Origin: Turicibacter sanguinis
GTDB lineage: Bacteria; Bacillota_I; Bacilli_A; MOL361; Turicibacteraceae
Assembly: GCF_013046825.1 (NCBI RefSeq)
Contig: NZ_CP053187.1
Location: 217,501-281,500 of the forward strand
Reading direction: 5' to 3'
DNA: 64,000 bases
This document shows positions 1-9,309 of the stretch, piece by piece. Made by a program: the position numbers and the translations under genes. Position 1 is the stretch's first letter; each line of letters starts with the position of its first letter. The notes beneath the pieces are model-generated. The model did not search any database, was not told the origin of the DNA, and worked only from the letters and a program-made list of their open reading frames with translations.

Positions 1-612
<612 letters not shown>

Positions 613-678
613 ATAGTTTGTTTATATCCTAAGCTTCTTTTAAGAAACTTATTTTCTTAAAGTAATGTTTGTTGACGT

Positions 679-700
679 TCTGTTTAGTTTTCAAAGAACT
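679..700 (-). promoter_or_regulatory. rrn leader boxA-like antitermination element
   Basis: The leader between P2 and 16S contains AGTTCTTTGAAAACTAAACA on the minus strand. This matches the Bacillus-type rrn leader block TTCTTTGAAAACT known to include boxA for Nus-factor antitermination. The role is inferred from position and similarity. Confidence 0.6.
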
Positions 701-729
701 TCTTTGTCACTTGTTTTAGCGACTTAATT

Positions 730-758
730 ATCTTATCATGTTTAACTCTTTCTGTCAA
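730..758 (-). promoter_or_regulatory. rrn promoter P2 (proximal)
   Basis: A second minus-strand promoter has TTGACA (753-758), a 17-nt spacer and TAAGAT (730-735), about 93 bp downstream of P1. Tandem promoters are the usual arrangement for Firmicute rRNA operons. Confidence 0.85.
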
Positions 759-822
759 ACACTTTTTTGAAGTTTTTTTCGAATTCTTTCGATTTCAAGT
801 TGTCATCCCTGACGACTTCTTA

Positions 823-851
823 ATATTAACATATCTGTCGAAACATGTCAA
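823..851 (-). promoter_or_regulatory. rrn promoter P1 (upstream)
   Basis: On the minus strand TTGACA (846-851) is followed by exactly 17 nt and TAATAT (823-828), a near-consensus sigma-A promoter pointing into the 16S gene. It lies just downstream of the cwlD terminator, so the rRNA operon is transcriptionally insulated. Confidence 0.85.
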
Positions 852-888
852 ATACATTTTTGTTTTTTTTTATTTATTCTATTACAAA

Positions 889-918
889 TAAAAAAAGACT
901 TGGTTTAACCAAATCTTT
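889..918 (-). terminator. Terminator after cwlD
   Basis: On the minus strand the stem AGATTTGG/CCAAGTCT closes a TTAA loop and is followed by seven T residues. It lies just downstream of the cwlD stop codon and just before rrn P1. Confidence 0.85.
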
Positions 919-932
919 AATAAATCTATTCA

Positions 933-1634
933 CTACTCAACAATCATATTAGGATTATCAATATAATATAATATTCCTTCATAAATGGAATAGGCAATTT
1001 GATCTTGATAACTTTCAGTATTCAGCAAATCCGCCTCTTCAGGATTAGAAAGGAACCCAATCTCTACTAATGCAGTAGGAATATTTGAGTTTTTTAAAAT
1101 AAATAAACTCGAAATTGATTTTGGTTCACGAGTCGTTGTTCCTTCTAAATTAGACTTCATACTCATCATAATGGCAGTTGCCAATTTTTTATTTTCAACC
1201 TTTTTCGGATCATAAAAGGTTTGAGCCCCAGTCCACTTACTATTTGTAATAGCATTAGCATGAATTGAAATAGCAATGGCATTTGAATTTTCATTCATAA
1301 TTTGAACTCTTTTATTCAAATCTTGTTGCTTACGCTTCTTAGCATCGGTAGCAGCCAAATCATAATCTCCATCTCTGGTTAGAATAACATTAAATCCTTG
1401 CAATTTCAAATAGTCTTCGACCTTTTTTGTAACAGATAGTACAATTTCTTTTTCAACTATACCGCTAGCAGACAATGCTCCTCCATCTTTCCCACCATGT
1501 CCCGCATCCAAAATAATGGTTAGTTTCCCTTCACTTCCTCCATCAATATCACTATTATACTTCCCCATTATGACTGGAATAAAACTTAGAAATAAAACTA
1601 GTATAAAGAGCATTAGTAAAATACTTTTCTTCAT
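933..1634 (-). CDS. cwlD: N-acetylmuramoyl-L-alanine amidase CwlD
   Basis: This is an Amidase_3 family zinc amidase of about 233 aa, the usual CwlD length. CwlD removes the peptide from muramic acid as a step toward muramic-delta-lactam in spore cortex, which marks cortex for lytic enzymes at germination. Visible motifs are DAGHGGKDGG (zinc His), the ISIHAN block with a second His, and VEIGFLSNPEEADLL near the C-terminus carrying the catalytic Glu. One N-terminal hydrophobic segment (about residues 2-22) should anchor or export the protein. I chose the ATG at 1634, with AAGGTG 6 nt upstream; an in-frame GTG at 1643 overlaps that ribosome-binding site. It is the last gene before the rrn operon on this strand. 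Confidence 0.88.
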   Translation of the reverse strand: MKKSILLMLFILVLFLSFIPVIMGKYNSDIDGGSEGKLTIILDAGHGGKDGGALSASGIVEKEIVLSVTKKVEDYLKLQGFNVILTRDGDYDLAATDAKKRKQQDLNKRVQIMNENSNAIAISIHANAITNSKWTGAQTFYDPKKVENKKLATAIMMSMKSNLEGTTTREPKSISSLFILKNSNIPTALVEIGFLSNPEEADLLNTESYQDQIAYSIYEGILYYIDNPNMIVE

Positions 1635-1718
1635 CCTCATCACCTTTACTATTTTTTTAAAATTCTATGAGGACTTTTTTTAAAATATAATACAAAGATC
1701 AAATTTAGCTGTTTATTC

Positions 1719-2222
1719 CTATTTTTTGATAACACTTGGAATTCCAACTGAAGTCGAATAAGGTGGTACATCTTTTAACACAACAGCATTCGCTCCTATA
1801 ATACATCCTTCTCCTAATGTAATATCACCTAAAATTTTAGCACCTGCCCCAATTGTTACACCATCTTCAACCGTTGGATGCCTTTTTCCATTAATCCCTC
1901 CTCGTCCGACTCCTCCTAATGTTACTCCATGATACATTGTCACGTCATTTCCAATTATACTTGTAGCTCCAATTACCACGCCCGTTCCATGATCAATAAA
2001 CAATCTTTTTCCAATTATTGCAGCTGGATGAATCTCAATGTTTATCGTACATCTTACACAAAACATAATCCATTCCGCTACTAATTTAAAGTGATGCGTA
2101 TATATGAAATGAGCAATTCGATACCAAAAAACTGCATGAACACCCGGATAAGTCAAAATAATTTGCAAAATGTTTCTTGCCGCTGGATCTCGCTTCTTAA
2201 TTGACTGAAAATACTCCCTCAT
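1719..2222 (-). CDS. cysE: Serine O-acetyltransferase CysE, short form
   Basis: It transfers acetyl from acetyl-CoA to L-serine, giving O-acetylserine for cysteine synthesis. At 167 aa it is the short Firmicute or EpsC-like form, without the long N-terminal helical domain of enterobacterial CysE. The left-handed beta-helix carries hexapeptide repeats (from about residue 63), the active-site segment IDHGTGVVIG and the MYHGVTLGG loop with the catalytic His. The start has GGAGGGAT upstream. It lies about 75 bp upstream of cwlD on the same strand. No cysK-like partner is in the window and no T-box or other cysteine riboswitch was seen upstream. Confidence 0.92.
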   Translation of the reverse strand: MREYFQSIKKRDPAARNILQIILTYPGVHAVFWYRIAHFIYTHHFKLVAEWIMFCVRCTINIEIHPAAIIGKRLFIDHGTGVVIGATSIIGNDVTMYHGVTLGGVGRGGINGKRHPTVEDGVTIGAGAKILGDITLGEGCIIGANAVVLKDVPPYSTSVGIPSVIKK

Positions 2223-2582
2223 ACTTTCTATCCCTCCTATGCTTAAGAAGATACCATAATCTATTATTATCTTATGCCTAAAATAAAAATACGTTCTGTT
2301 CTAATCTGGATAACAAACGTTATATTATTTTATAATCTTTATATAAAAAGAAATAAGCTAATTTAGATTACGTCCCTTTAAAGATAATTCTCTTTTCAGT
2401 TTTCAAAATGATGATGTTTAAAAATAAACTATGAAAAATAGGTGTACGAATTACTTAAAACCTCAAAGTTTCAAAATAAATTTCACTCATAGATATCTGC
2501 TTATTTGGAAAGGTCACCTTCTCAATTCCTATTTTAAACTTTCTCTAAATGTTCAGATATTTTACATACAATAATCAATAAT
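2223..2582. other. Intergenic region upstream of cysE
   Basis: About 360 bases with no convincing gene. The base composition is strongly AT-rich and I see no T-box, S-box or clear promoter that I would commit to. A cysE promoter must be here but the -35/-10 pair is not obvious. Confidence 0.5.
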
Positions 2583-2632
2583 AAAAAAATGATACAAACG
2601 GTATTATTCACATAAATAATGTCGTTTGTATC
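2583..2632 (-). terminator. Terminator after the 2648-3487 gene
   Basis: On the minus strand GATACAAACG pairs with CGTTTGTATC (2591-2600 with 2623-2632) and is followed by ATTTTTTTAT. The inner part of the stem also pairs (ATTATT with AATAAT). Confidence 0.85.
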
Positions 2633-2647
2633 ACTGTTTTATAGCTT

Positions 2648-3487
2648 CTATTTTTTACGATTTGATAGTTCAATAATTTGTTGATATTGTTGTTCTACTT
2701 GTTGCTTTAACTTTTGATTATCTTTTATTAACTTTTCAGTCACTTCATTTAATTTTTCAATCTCATGATTTTGTTGTTCTATCATTTGCTTCACTTGTTC
2801 ACGATGATCTGAATCTACTAAAGCAGCTAACGCTTCTTTTAAATTATCCGCTCTCTGATTTTCTAGATACCAAACAACGTCTTTCGCACGCACTCTATAA
2901 ATGTCTGGAAGAACTGTTTTTTCATCTAATAAAACTTCAAGTTGTTGGATTTTTAGTTCTAACTGTTTCATTTCTTGTTTGATATGTTTTGCGATTAATG
3001 AATCAGAAATGTGAAGATATTCCGTACTCGTTTTAACTTCCGCTATAACCTCATCTAAAGTCGATAATGGTTTTGGTTTTTTGGCTTTCAAATAATATTT
3101 GATAATTTGATCATAAATTAGGTATACCAGTATAGGAACAGTAATCCAAAATAACATGACGTACATTAATTTTACATCTTGCATAATAAATAAATATCCC
3201 AACAAGATGCAAATAATTAAATCAATCAAAATTACAATCCCTTTTAAATGTTTCATACGATCAATTAAATCATCATAGGTTTGATGTGCTTGATATAATT
3301 CACTTTTCGTATAGTTTTCTTTAACAGTTTTCAAATATTCTTGTTCTGTTGATTGGATAGTGGATTCAAGTGAAACCCTTTTTTTCTCGATTTCATCTTT
3401 GATAATCTCTATTTCGCTCATAATTTCATCAGTTAACCATAAATTCGAAATTAACTCATCTTTTGTTAATGTTGTTGGATCTACCAT
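2648..3487 (-). CDS. Unknown membrane protein with long coiled coils
   Basis: I do not recognise this 279-aa protein. An N-terminal cytosolic region (about 1-80) is rich in Glu and Lys with heptad-like spacing. Two adjacent hydrophobic segments follow (about 83-102 and 107-133), giving a hairpin in the membrane. A long charged C-terminal half (about 150-279) ends in a Gln/Glu/Lys-rich coiled coil (QQNHEIEKLNEVTEKL and onward). The ATG at 3487 has GGGAGA about 6 nt upstream; a start 11 codons earlier lacks a ribosome-binding site. The gene stands alone with its own terminator. The architecture could suit a scaffold or membrane-associated structural protein, but that is a guess. Confidence 0.6.
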   Translation of the reverse strand: MVDPTTLTKDELISNLWLTDEIMSEIEIIKDEIEKKRVSLESTIQSTEQEYLKTVKENYTKSELYQAHQTYDDLIDRMKHLKGIVILIDLIICILLGYLFIMQDVKLMYVMLFWITVPILVYLIYDQIIKYYLKAKKPKPLSTLDEVIAEVKTSTEYLHISDSLIAKHIKQEMKQLELKIQQLEVLLDEKTVLPDIYRVRAKDVVWYLENQRADNLKEALAALVDSDHREQVKQMIEQQNHEIEKLNEVTEKLIKDNQKLKQQVEQQYQQIIELSNRKK

Positions 3488-3831
3488 GTATATCTCTCCC
3501 TTCTCTAAAAAAATCGACAAAATACGCTATTGTTGGAATTATAACAATGTTTGAATTAGAATTCAACATTTGAAAACCTAACTTATTCATCCTCATTTTA
3601 CGCTTTTATTTATAATATGGTTTTTTCTTATAATTTATAAACAGACGTTTTACATTATATCAAAACCATTACTAACCTAGCTACTAAATCCCAATTTTGG
3701 TTATTTCATCACTTCAATATCTAGAGTGACTATAAAAAATTTCTGCGTACGCCTTTCATTTGCGAATTAGTGGCTTTGCATCACTTATGAGGTAATCCAA
3801 TAAAACTTTCTACTTATAGGAGCTTATAAAG
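3488..3831. other. Intergenic region between unknown gene and pgi terminator
   Basis: About 340 bases without a supported gene. It holds an inverted repeat near 3545-3571 (AATGTTTGAATT with AATTCAACATT), close enough to the downstream minus-strand gene to be an operator or a hairpin. The rest shows nothing I can name. Confidence 0.4.
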
Positions 3832-3868
3832 ACAAAAAAAACTTAGGGATAACATGACCCCTAAGTTT
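3832..3868 (-). terminator. Terminator after pgi
   Basis: On the minus strand AACTTAGGG pairs with CCCTAAGTT and is followed by eight T residues, 10-45 bases beyond the pgi stop codon. Confidence 0.9.
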
Positions 3869-3878
3869 GAAAGTTTGA

Positions 3879-5231
3879 TTATTTTAAACGAGCTTCTAAC
3901 TGAGCTTTTAATTCTTCGTTACCTGGTTTTCCGAGTAAAGCAAACATATTTTTCTTGTACGCTTCTACTCCTGGTTGATCAAATGGATTAACACCTAAGA
4001 TATATCCACTCATTGCACAAGCTTTTTCAAAGAAGTAAACTAAGTATCCAAAACTATATGCTGATAATTCAGGAACATCAACAATTAAATTTGGAACTCC
4101 ACCATCAACATGAGCTAATAATGTTCCTTGGAATGCTTTTTTATTAACGAAGTCGATTGTTTTTCCTGATAAATAGTTTAATCCATCTAAATCTGTTTCT
4201 TCAGCTTCAAGTGTTACTTCAAATTTCGGCTTAGCAACATTGATAACTGTTTCAAAGATATCGCGACGTCCTTCTTGAATATATTGTCCCATTGAATGTA
4301 AATCTGTTGAGAATGACGCTGCAGCAGGGAAAATACCTTTTTGATCTTTACCTTCAGATTCTCCGAATAATTGTTTCCACCATTCATTGAAGTATAATAA
4401 TGATGGTTCATAGTTAATTAACATCTCAATTGTTTTACCTTTTGAGTATAATGCATTACGAATAACAGCATATTGATATGCTTCATTTTCAGCTAAATTT
4501 GGATTAGCATATTCAACACGCGCATCATTTGCTCCACGCATCATTTCTTCAATGTTAACACCACTTACAGCAATTGGTAATAAACCTACAGCTGTTAAAA
4601 CTGAGAAACGTCCACCAACATTATCTGGAACGATGAATGACTCATATCCTTCGCTCGTCGCTAAAGTTTTTAAAGCACCTTTAGCTGCATCAGTTGTTGC
4701 GTAAATACGCTTATTTGCTTCTTCACGTCCAACTTTTTCAATTAATAATTTTTTAAATACGCGGAAAGCGATAGCAGGTTCAGTTGTTGTACCAGATTTA
4801 GAAATAACATTAATTGAGAAAGTTTTATCTTGTAAGTAATCCACTAACTCTTGAACATACGTTGAAGAAATATGATGTCCAACAAAAATGATTTGTGGAG
4901 CTTTACGTTCTTCTTTATTTTGTAAATTATAGAAATGGTTGTTTAATGCTTCAATTGCAGCGCGCGCTCCAAGGTAAGATCCACCGATTCCGATAACTAA
5001 TAAAACATCTGAATCAGATTGAATTTTAGCTGCTGCTTGTTGAATACGAGCAAACTCATCTTTATCATAATTTTCAGGTAAGTCAACCCATCCTAAAAAA
5101 TCATTTCCTGCACCTGTTTGTTCATGAATACGATTGTGTAATACTTGTACTAATTCTTTTGCATATTCTAATTCATGTGATGCAACGAATGAAGATGCAT
5201 TTTCATAGTTAAATGATAAGAATTTTCCCAT
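3879..5231 (-). CDS. pgi: Glucose-6-phosphate isomerase
   Basis: It interconverts glucose-6-phosphate and fructose-6-phosphate in glycolysis. The 450-aa length matches Firmicute Pgi. Visible family segments are [13 protein letters not shown], the phosphate-binding [12 protein letters not shown], and [11 protein letters not shown]. The ATG at 5231 (MGKFLSF) has AGGAGG 9 nt upstream; an ATG ten codons earlier lies inside the preceding gene's end and lacks a good ribosome-binding site. The upstream S1-domain gene ends 5 bp before this start, so the two are very likely co-transcribed and translationally coupled. Confidence 0.97.
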   Translation of the reverse strand: MGKFLSFNYENASSFVASHELEYAKELVQVLHNRIHEQTGAGNDFLGWVDLPENYDKDEFARIQQAAAKIQSDSDVLLVIGIGGSYLGARAAIEALNNHFYNLQNKEERKAPQIIFVGHHISSTYVQELVDYLQDKTFSINVISKSGTTTEPAIAFRVFKKLLIEKVGREEANKRIYATTDAAKGALKTLATSEGYESFIVPDNVGGRFSVLTAVGLLPIAVSGVNIEEMMRGANDARVEYANPNLAENEAYQYAVIRNALYSKGKTIEMLINYEPSLLYFNEWWKQLFGESEGKDQKGIFPAAASFSTDLHSMGQYIQEGRRDIFETVINVAKPKFEVTLEAEETDLDGLNYLSGKTIDFVNKKAFQGTLLAHVDGGVPNLIVDVPELSAYSFGYLVYFFEKACAMSGYILGVNPFDQPGVEAYKKNMFALLGKPGNEELKAQLEARLK

Positions 5232-5235
5232 TGTG

Positions 5236-5607
5236 CTAATCCTCCTTGTTAACCCTTGCAATTTTCTCGAGTGAATCTCGAATCCAAATGGGTAATTGTT
5301 GTGCTAGTGGTGCAAATCCATTTGATGTCTCAAAGTCAGATGCCTTCATACGATTATACCGGTAATTATTATTAGCAACACCTCTTAAACTTAATCGTGC
5401 TTGTAAAGATTCAGAATTAAATTTAAGAACTTTTACATCAATAAATTCCCCAATATGAACAAAATCACGAATATCTTTAACATATCCGTCCGACAACTCC
5501 GAGATATGAATTAAACCATTACAATCTTCACTCAATTGAACGAACGCTCCATAAGGCTGGATACCTGTAACTTTTCCTCGTACGATACTCCCTTCCTTGA
5601 TTTTCAT
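5236..5607 (-). CDS. yugI: S1-domain RNA-binding protein (GSP13/YugI-like)
   Basis: A 123-aa protein whose first about 75 residues form one S1 RNA-binding domain ([20 protein letters not shown], then LIHISELS). The basic C-terminal tail is typical of the GSP13/YugI/CvfD group, which associates with ribosomes. In Bacillus, yugI also lies near pgi. The second of two adjacent ATGs (5607) has GAGGTG 6 nt upstream and is preferred over 5610. It is the first gene of a two-gene operon with pgi. Function beyond RNA or ribosome binding cannot be read from the sequence. Confidence 0.85.
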   Translation of the reverse strand: MKIKEGSIVRGKVTGIQPYGAFVQLSEDCNGLIHISELSDGYVKDIRDFVHIGEFIDVKVLKFNSESLQARLSLRGVANNNYRYNRMKASDFETSNGFAPLAQQLPIWIRDSLEKIARVNKED

Positions 5608-5638
5608 CATTTACACCTCAGTTCATACATACCCTTAC

Positions 5639-5667
5639 ATTATATCATAAACTTTTTTCCAGAAAAT
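5639..5667 (-). promoter_or_regulatory. Extended -10 promoter for yugI-pgi
   Basis: On the minus strand TGATATAAT (-10 TATAAT at 5639-5644 with an extended TGn) lies about 30 bp upstream of the yugI start. The -35 match is poor, as is usual for extended -10 promoters. Confidence 0.6.
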
Positions 5668-5828
5668 CGCTTTGTGAAATTTTTTAAATGAAAAGGACAA
5701 AAAAATATTCAATAAAATTAAAAATCTCTACTAACCCATGACAACATTCAAAAAATCTTATATATTGATAATAATTTGAATGATTATTAATTTTTTGTCT
5801 ATCACCCCTATCATCTAATTAAATAAAA

Positions 5829-5850
5829 AAAACGTCCAATCGGACGTTTT
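5829..5850 (-). terminator. Terminator after ferredoxin-NADP reductase gene
   Basis: ACGTCC pairs with GGACGT over a four-base loop, flanked by A and T tracts on both sides. It directly follows the reductase stop and could work in both directions. Confidence 0.88.
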
Positions 5851-5852
5851 TT

Positions 5853-6842
5853 TTATTTAACAAGAGCTGAGCTATGTTTATGACGATGAACTTTTTCTGG
5901 ATAAGCATATTGGATAGCAGCATTAATAGCAACTACCATTTCGCCAAATCCAGTGGTAATCATTTTAATTTTTCCATCGAACGTACAAGCATCTCCCGCT
6001 GCATAAATTCCTGAAACACTTGTCTGCTGACGATGATTAACACATAAAGCATTTTTATCAAGTTCTAAATCCCAATCTTTAATTGGTCCAAGTGACGAAA
6101 TAAATCCAAATAAAACAATGACTTCATTTGCATTTACTTTTTCTGTTGCATTTGTTGTCAAGTTTGTTAACTCAACAGCAGTTACTTGATTATTTTCACC
6201 TAGTAAACTTTTTGCAACATATGGCGTTAAAATCTCAACCGTAGATGATTTTAATCGATCAACACTAGCAGCATGGGCTCTAAAATCATCACGACGGTGT
6301 ACAATTTTTACTGTTTTTGCAACACCCTCAAGCATTAAGGCCCAATCTACTGCCGAATCGCCACCACCAAAAATGATGACATCTTTCCCTTTAAAACGAT
6401 CCATACTTGAAACAAAATAATGAATATTATTAAAATCATCTGCATTTGGTACATCTAATTGACGTGGTGTAAAGGCTCCGTTTCCAGCTGTGATAATCAC
6501 AGAGCGTGAATAATGGCACTCTTGATTCGTACAAATTTTAAATGTTCCATCTTCTAATTTTTCAACTGTTTCTACTGTCGTGTTTGTTACAATATCAATT
6601 TTATCTTGGTATTGATTCATCTGAGTTAATAATTGTTCTACCATTTCTCCTGCTTTAATTTTAGGATGACCTGGTAAATCATAGATGTATTTTTCAGGAT
6701 ATAATGCCGCTAATTGCCCCCCAAGCTCAGGAAGTGCATCTATAATTTTAATGCTCATTCCATGCATCCCAGCATAAAAGGCTCCATAAATTCCAACCGG
6801 TCCTCCACCGATAATTGTTAAATCAAAAATTTGTTCTGCCAT
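5853..6842 (-). CDS. yumC: Ferredoxin/flavodoxin-NADP+ reductase, YumC type
   Basis: A 329-aa thioredoxin-reductase-like flavoprotein of the type-2 ferredoxin-NADP reductase family. It lacks the CxxC redox pair of true thioredoxin reductases. The FAD-binding motif IIGGGPVGIYGA is at the N-terminus, the NADP-binding FGGGDSAVDWA near residue 150, and the FAD-contact block GIYAAGDAC near 275. Expected role: electron transfer between NADPH and ferredoxin or flavodoxin. The ATG at 6842 has GAGAGGTG 6 nt upstream; a GTG three codons earlier overlaps that site. A yumC gene also belongs to the equivalent Bacillus neighbourhood. Confidence 0.9.
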   Translation of the reverse strand: MAEQIFDLTIIGGGPVGIYGAFYAGMHGMSIKIIDALPELGGQLAALYPEKYIYDLPGHPKIKAGEMVEQLLTQMNQYQDKIDIVTNTTVETVEKLEDGTFKICTNQECHYSRSVIITAGNGAFTPRQLDVPNADDFNNIHYFVSSMDRFKGKDVIIFGGGDSAVDWALMLEGVAKTVKIVHRRDDFRAHAASVDRLKSSTVEILTPYVAKSLLGENNQVTAVELTNLTTNATEKVNANEVIVLFGFISSLGPIKDWDLELDKNALCVNHRQQTSVSGIYAAGDACTFDGKIKMITTGFGEMVVAINAAIQYAYPEKVHRHKHSSALVK

Positions 6843-6874
6843 CTGATTCACCTCTCTTTTAAAATCGTACTTAA

Positions 6875-6903
6875 ATTATAACTAAAAGTTGTGTCACAAA
6901 CAA
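6875..6903 (-). promoter_or_regulatory. yumC promoter overlapped by inverted repeat
   Basis: On the minus strand TTGTTT (6898-6903), 17 nt and TATAAT (6875-6880) form a good sigma-A promoter. A 9-bp inverted repeat, AAAAGTTGT and ACAACTTTT with a 7-nt gap (6884-6908), covers the spacer and the -35 box. It could be an operator, or the terminator of the gene ending at 6924. Confidence 0.65.
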
Positions 6904-6923
6904 CTTTTATACAAATTATTTTA

Positions 6924-7388
6924 TTAAATAATACCTATCATCATAGCGTATACAAAAGCAATAAAAATCCCAAATAATGTTCCCGCAAATGTTTCAAGAG
7001 GCTCATGTCCCAGTAACTCTTTGAATCTTTTTTGGTAACTTGGATTTTGAAAAATTGAAAAATCACCATTTTTCATTAAATCATCTAATAACTGATTTAA
7101 CATAGCAGCATGTTGACCCGCATGGCGACGAATTCCCATGGCATCAAAAATAACCACAGCTGCAAAACAAAATGAGATAGCAAATGTTGTGGAATGTATA
7201 CCGTCTGTCACTCCAACTGCCGTTGCTAAGGCAGACACAAATGCTGAATGTGAACTTGGCATACCACCTGTTGAGATTAATAAGCGTGGACTCCATTCTT
7301 TTTTCGTAAGAACACGAATTGGTACTTTGACGATTTGTGCCAATAAATTAGCTAATATGGCTGCTTCGAGTGCATAATTGAACCACAC
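6924..7388 (-). CDS. yuiD: DUF212 membrane protein, YuiD family
   Basis: A 154-aa protein of the DUF212/YuiD family, related to PAP2 acid phosphatases and vanadium haloperoxidases. The motif GGMPSSHSAFVSALA (about 41-55) resembles the PAP2 SGH block, and IRRHAGQHA follows near 101. Several hydrophobic segments indicate an integral membrane protein. The start appears to be GTG (7388), with GAGGGGAGA about 7 nt upstream. It follows the yutG-like gene by about 28 bp and is probably in its operon. The substrate is unknown; a lipid phosphate is a family-based guess. Confidence 0.8.
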   Translation of the reverse strand: MWFNYALEAAILANLLAQIVKVPIRVLTKKEWSPRLLISTGGMPSSHSAFVSALATAVGVTDGIHSTTFAISFCFAAVVIFDAMGIRRHAGQHAAMLNQLLDDLMKNGDFSIFQNPSYQKRFKELLGHEPLETFAGTLFGIFIAFVYAMMIGII

Positions 7389-7416
7389 AATAATCTCTCC
7401 CCTCTAAATCAATTGA

Positions 7417-7920
7417 TTATTCAACTTCAGCTTTTCCTACCCGACGATGCGCGATACGACTAGCCGCTGCCGCTGCAATCGCTCCTATTAAATCATCCAT
7501 AAATGTTTGACAACATCCTTCACCTTTTCCCTTAGCATCAATTTCTCCTAAAATACCTGGTTTTAATTTATCAATATATCCATAATTAGTAAAACCAATT
7601 GAACCATAGACATTTAAAATAGAGAAGGCTAAAATTTCATCAATTCCGTACAAGGAGTAATCTGTATCAACCATTTCTTGTAGCGGTCCTTCTAATAATT
7701 TCATCTCTGCTAATTCATCTAGACGAATTCCTGTTAAAACAGCGTTTTGAACTTCACGTTTTCCTAAAACAGCCTTAACATTTTCAAGACATTCTTCTAA
7801 TGTTAATTCTTTACAGTAAGAGACTTGTAAAAAGTGTGTAAGCTCTGCAATTTGTTCTAATGTAACGCCTCTATCTTTAATTCTTTGAATAGTTAAATCT
7901 GTTAATTGTTTTTGATCCAT
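7417..7920 (-). CDS. yutG: Phosphatidylglycerophosphatase A-like protein YutG
   Basis: A 167-aa protein of the PgpA/YutG family. The C-terminal half has the PgpA-like segment GILGEIDAKGKGEGCCQTFMDDLIGA with the acidic residues expected to bind metal, although the strongly hydrophobic helices of Gram-negative PgpA are reduced. In family terms it may dephosphorylate phosphatidylglycerophosphate. It is divergent from yutH, as in the Bacillus yut region, and lies upstream of the yuiD-like gene on the same strand. Confidence 0.82.
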   Translation of the reverse strand: MDQKQLTDLTIQRIKDRGVTLEQIAELTHFLQVSYCKELTLEECLENVKAVLGKREVQNAVLTGIRLDELAEMKLLEGPLQEMVDTDYSLYGIDEILAFSILNVYGSIGFTNYGYIDKLKPGILGEIDAKGKGEGCCQTFMDDLIGAIAAAAASRIAHRRVGKAEVE

Positions 7921-8011
7921 TTTATTTTCATCCCTTCAATTATCATATTTATATATCACACTAGCATAGATATAGATTAGATACCTATCTTAAAATTAGA
8001 GGATGATTCGA

Positions 8012-8932
8012 ATGAAGGAGCTAATTAATTGGTACTATCAACTCCATATCGATCATTTAGAACAGTTGAATGATATCTATTATACAAACTTTGGTGACCG
8101 ATATATATATATTATATCAGTTGGAAAAGAGAAGAATACAGTTTTTTTCCATCTTCTACAACTTTTACAATATAGTTCAACTCAACGTGTGCTACTCTCT
8201 AAAGAAAATACAACGACTGTTCTATTTGAAAATCAGCATTACTATGTCTTAGAATCTATGACACCCTTACATGAATATGTCGATATTAAAACATTGAATA
8301 TTCCTGTCATTTATCCTAAACCCTATCCATTAGCGAGCGAATTAAAGCAAAGGTGGTTAGCCAAAACACAACTTCATGAAGAACAACTAAATGTTTTAAT
8401 TGATCAGCTACCACCTGAGAATCGCTCTTTATTTTTTGATTTAGCTACGTATTATATTCATTTAAATGAGCAAGCTTATACTTTTATAAATGAAATCGCA
8501 ACAACAGAATATTTGGTTTCGCTTTGCCATATGCGTCTCACACCGACAACCTATAAATATGAATTTTTTTCTCCACAGTTAGTGACACTTGATAATAAGG
8601 CAAGATGCTATTGCGAATATATTCGTCATCTTTACTTAATGAATCTCGATTTGAATCAAGTTCGTACCTTTGTTCAAATTATAAATCAGGTTAATCCATT
8701 GACTAAAGAAGAATGGCAACTTCTTTATGCACGGCTTTATTTTCCGACTCAGTTTTATGACGCCCTGTATAACCTAAGAGCCGATGAAGAAATTGATGTT
8801 CCGGCCTTATATGAGCAAGCCATGCAATATAGTAAACTTCTCTATCAACTTCCTTATGAGGTTTACCAAAGTACACTCATCGAACTAAGGGTACCAGAAT
8901 GGGTGCAACGTGAAGCAAAATATTCAAATTAA
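8012..8932 (+). CDS. yutH: Spore coat-associated protein YutH
   Basis: A 306-aa protein matching the YutH group within the CotS/kinase-like spore-coat proteins. It is recognised mainly by position (next to yutG, yutI, dapF and yutF as in Bacillus), length, and an aromatic-rich Tyr/Leu/Gln composition. No intact kinase motifs are visible. I prefer the ATG at 8012 because GAGG lies about 9 nt upstream; an ATG at 8003 abuts that site. Expression in the mother cell during sporulation would be expected from the family, but I could not identify a sigma-E or sigma-K promoter with confidence. Confidence 0.72.
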   Translation: MKELINWYYQLHIDHLEQLNDIYYTNFGDRYIYIISVGKEKNTVFFHLLQLLQYSSTQRVLLSKENTTTVLFENQHYYVLESMTPLHEYVDIKTLNIPVIYPKPYPLASELKQRWLAKTQLHEEQLNVLIDQLPPENRSLFFDLATYYIHLNEQAYTFINEIATTEYLVSLCHMRLTPTTYKYEFFSPQLVTLDNKARCYCEYIRHLYLMNLDLNQVRTFVQIINQVNPLTKEEWQLLYARLYFPTQFYDALYNLRADEEIDVPALYEQAMQYSKLLYQLPYEVYQSTLIELRVPEWVQREAKYSN

Positions 8933-8935
8933 TGT

Positions 8936-8984
8936 AAAAAAGAGGCCCCTATTGAATAAGAATAATAGAGGACCTCTTTTTTAT
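8936..8984. terminator. Bidirectional terminator between yutH and yutI
   Basis: AAAAAGAGG(c)CCCTATT pairs with AATAG(a)GG(a)CCTCTTTTTT around a short loop. It has A and T tracts on both sides and lies between two convergent genes. Confidence 0.85.
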
Positions 8985-8990
8985 ATTGAA

Positions 8991-9227
8991 TTAAAATTCA
9001 TCTACATTTTCAACGCCGATAACACCAGGAACTTCTTCTAATAAAATTTGCTCAATTCCATCTTTTAATGTTGAATCCATTGAAGCACATCCAACACATG
9101 CTCCTAGCATTCGAACATAAACGATTCCATCTTCAAATTTAATGTATTCAACATCGCCACCATCACGTTGTAAATAGGGTCTTAACTTTTCAAGAATCTC
9201 AACGATTTGTTTTTCTGTTTCGTTCAC
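8991..9227 (-). CDS. yutI: NifU-like Fe-S scaffold domain protein YutI
   Basis: A 78-aa protein consisting only of the NifU C-terminal (Nfu) domain, with the cluster-binding GACVGCASM CxxC pair about 50 residues in. Nfu proteins carry Fe-S clusters to target enzymes. The preferred start is GTG at 9227, with GAGGTG 6 nt upstream; a further in-frame GTG at 9236 overlaps that site. It forms a convergent pair with yutH. Confidence 0.9.
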   Translation of the reverse strand: MNETEKQIVEILEKLRPYLQRDGGDVEYIKFEDGIVYVRMLGACVGCASMDSTLKDGIEQILLEEVPGVIGVENVDEF

Positions 9228-9309
9228 TGCTATCACCTCATTATGAATTAGTTAAATTATAAAACGGGTAAGTGAAAAAGTAAACAGATATACTTAAGGA
9301 GGAATCAAT

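Noticed and set aside
2223-2582. Cysteine-specific T-box or S-box upstream of cysE
   Set aside because: No T-box core sequence (GGTGGNACCGCG) or SAM-I motifs are present on the minus strand.
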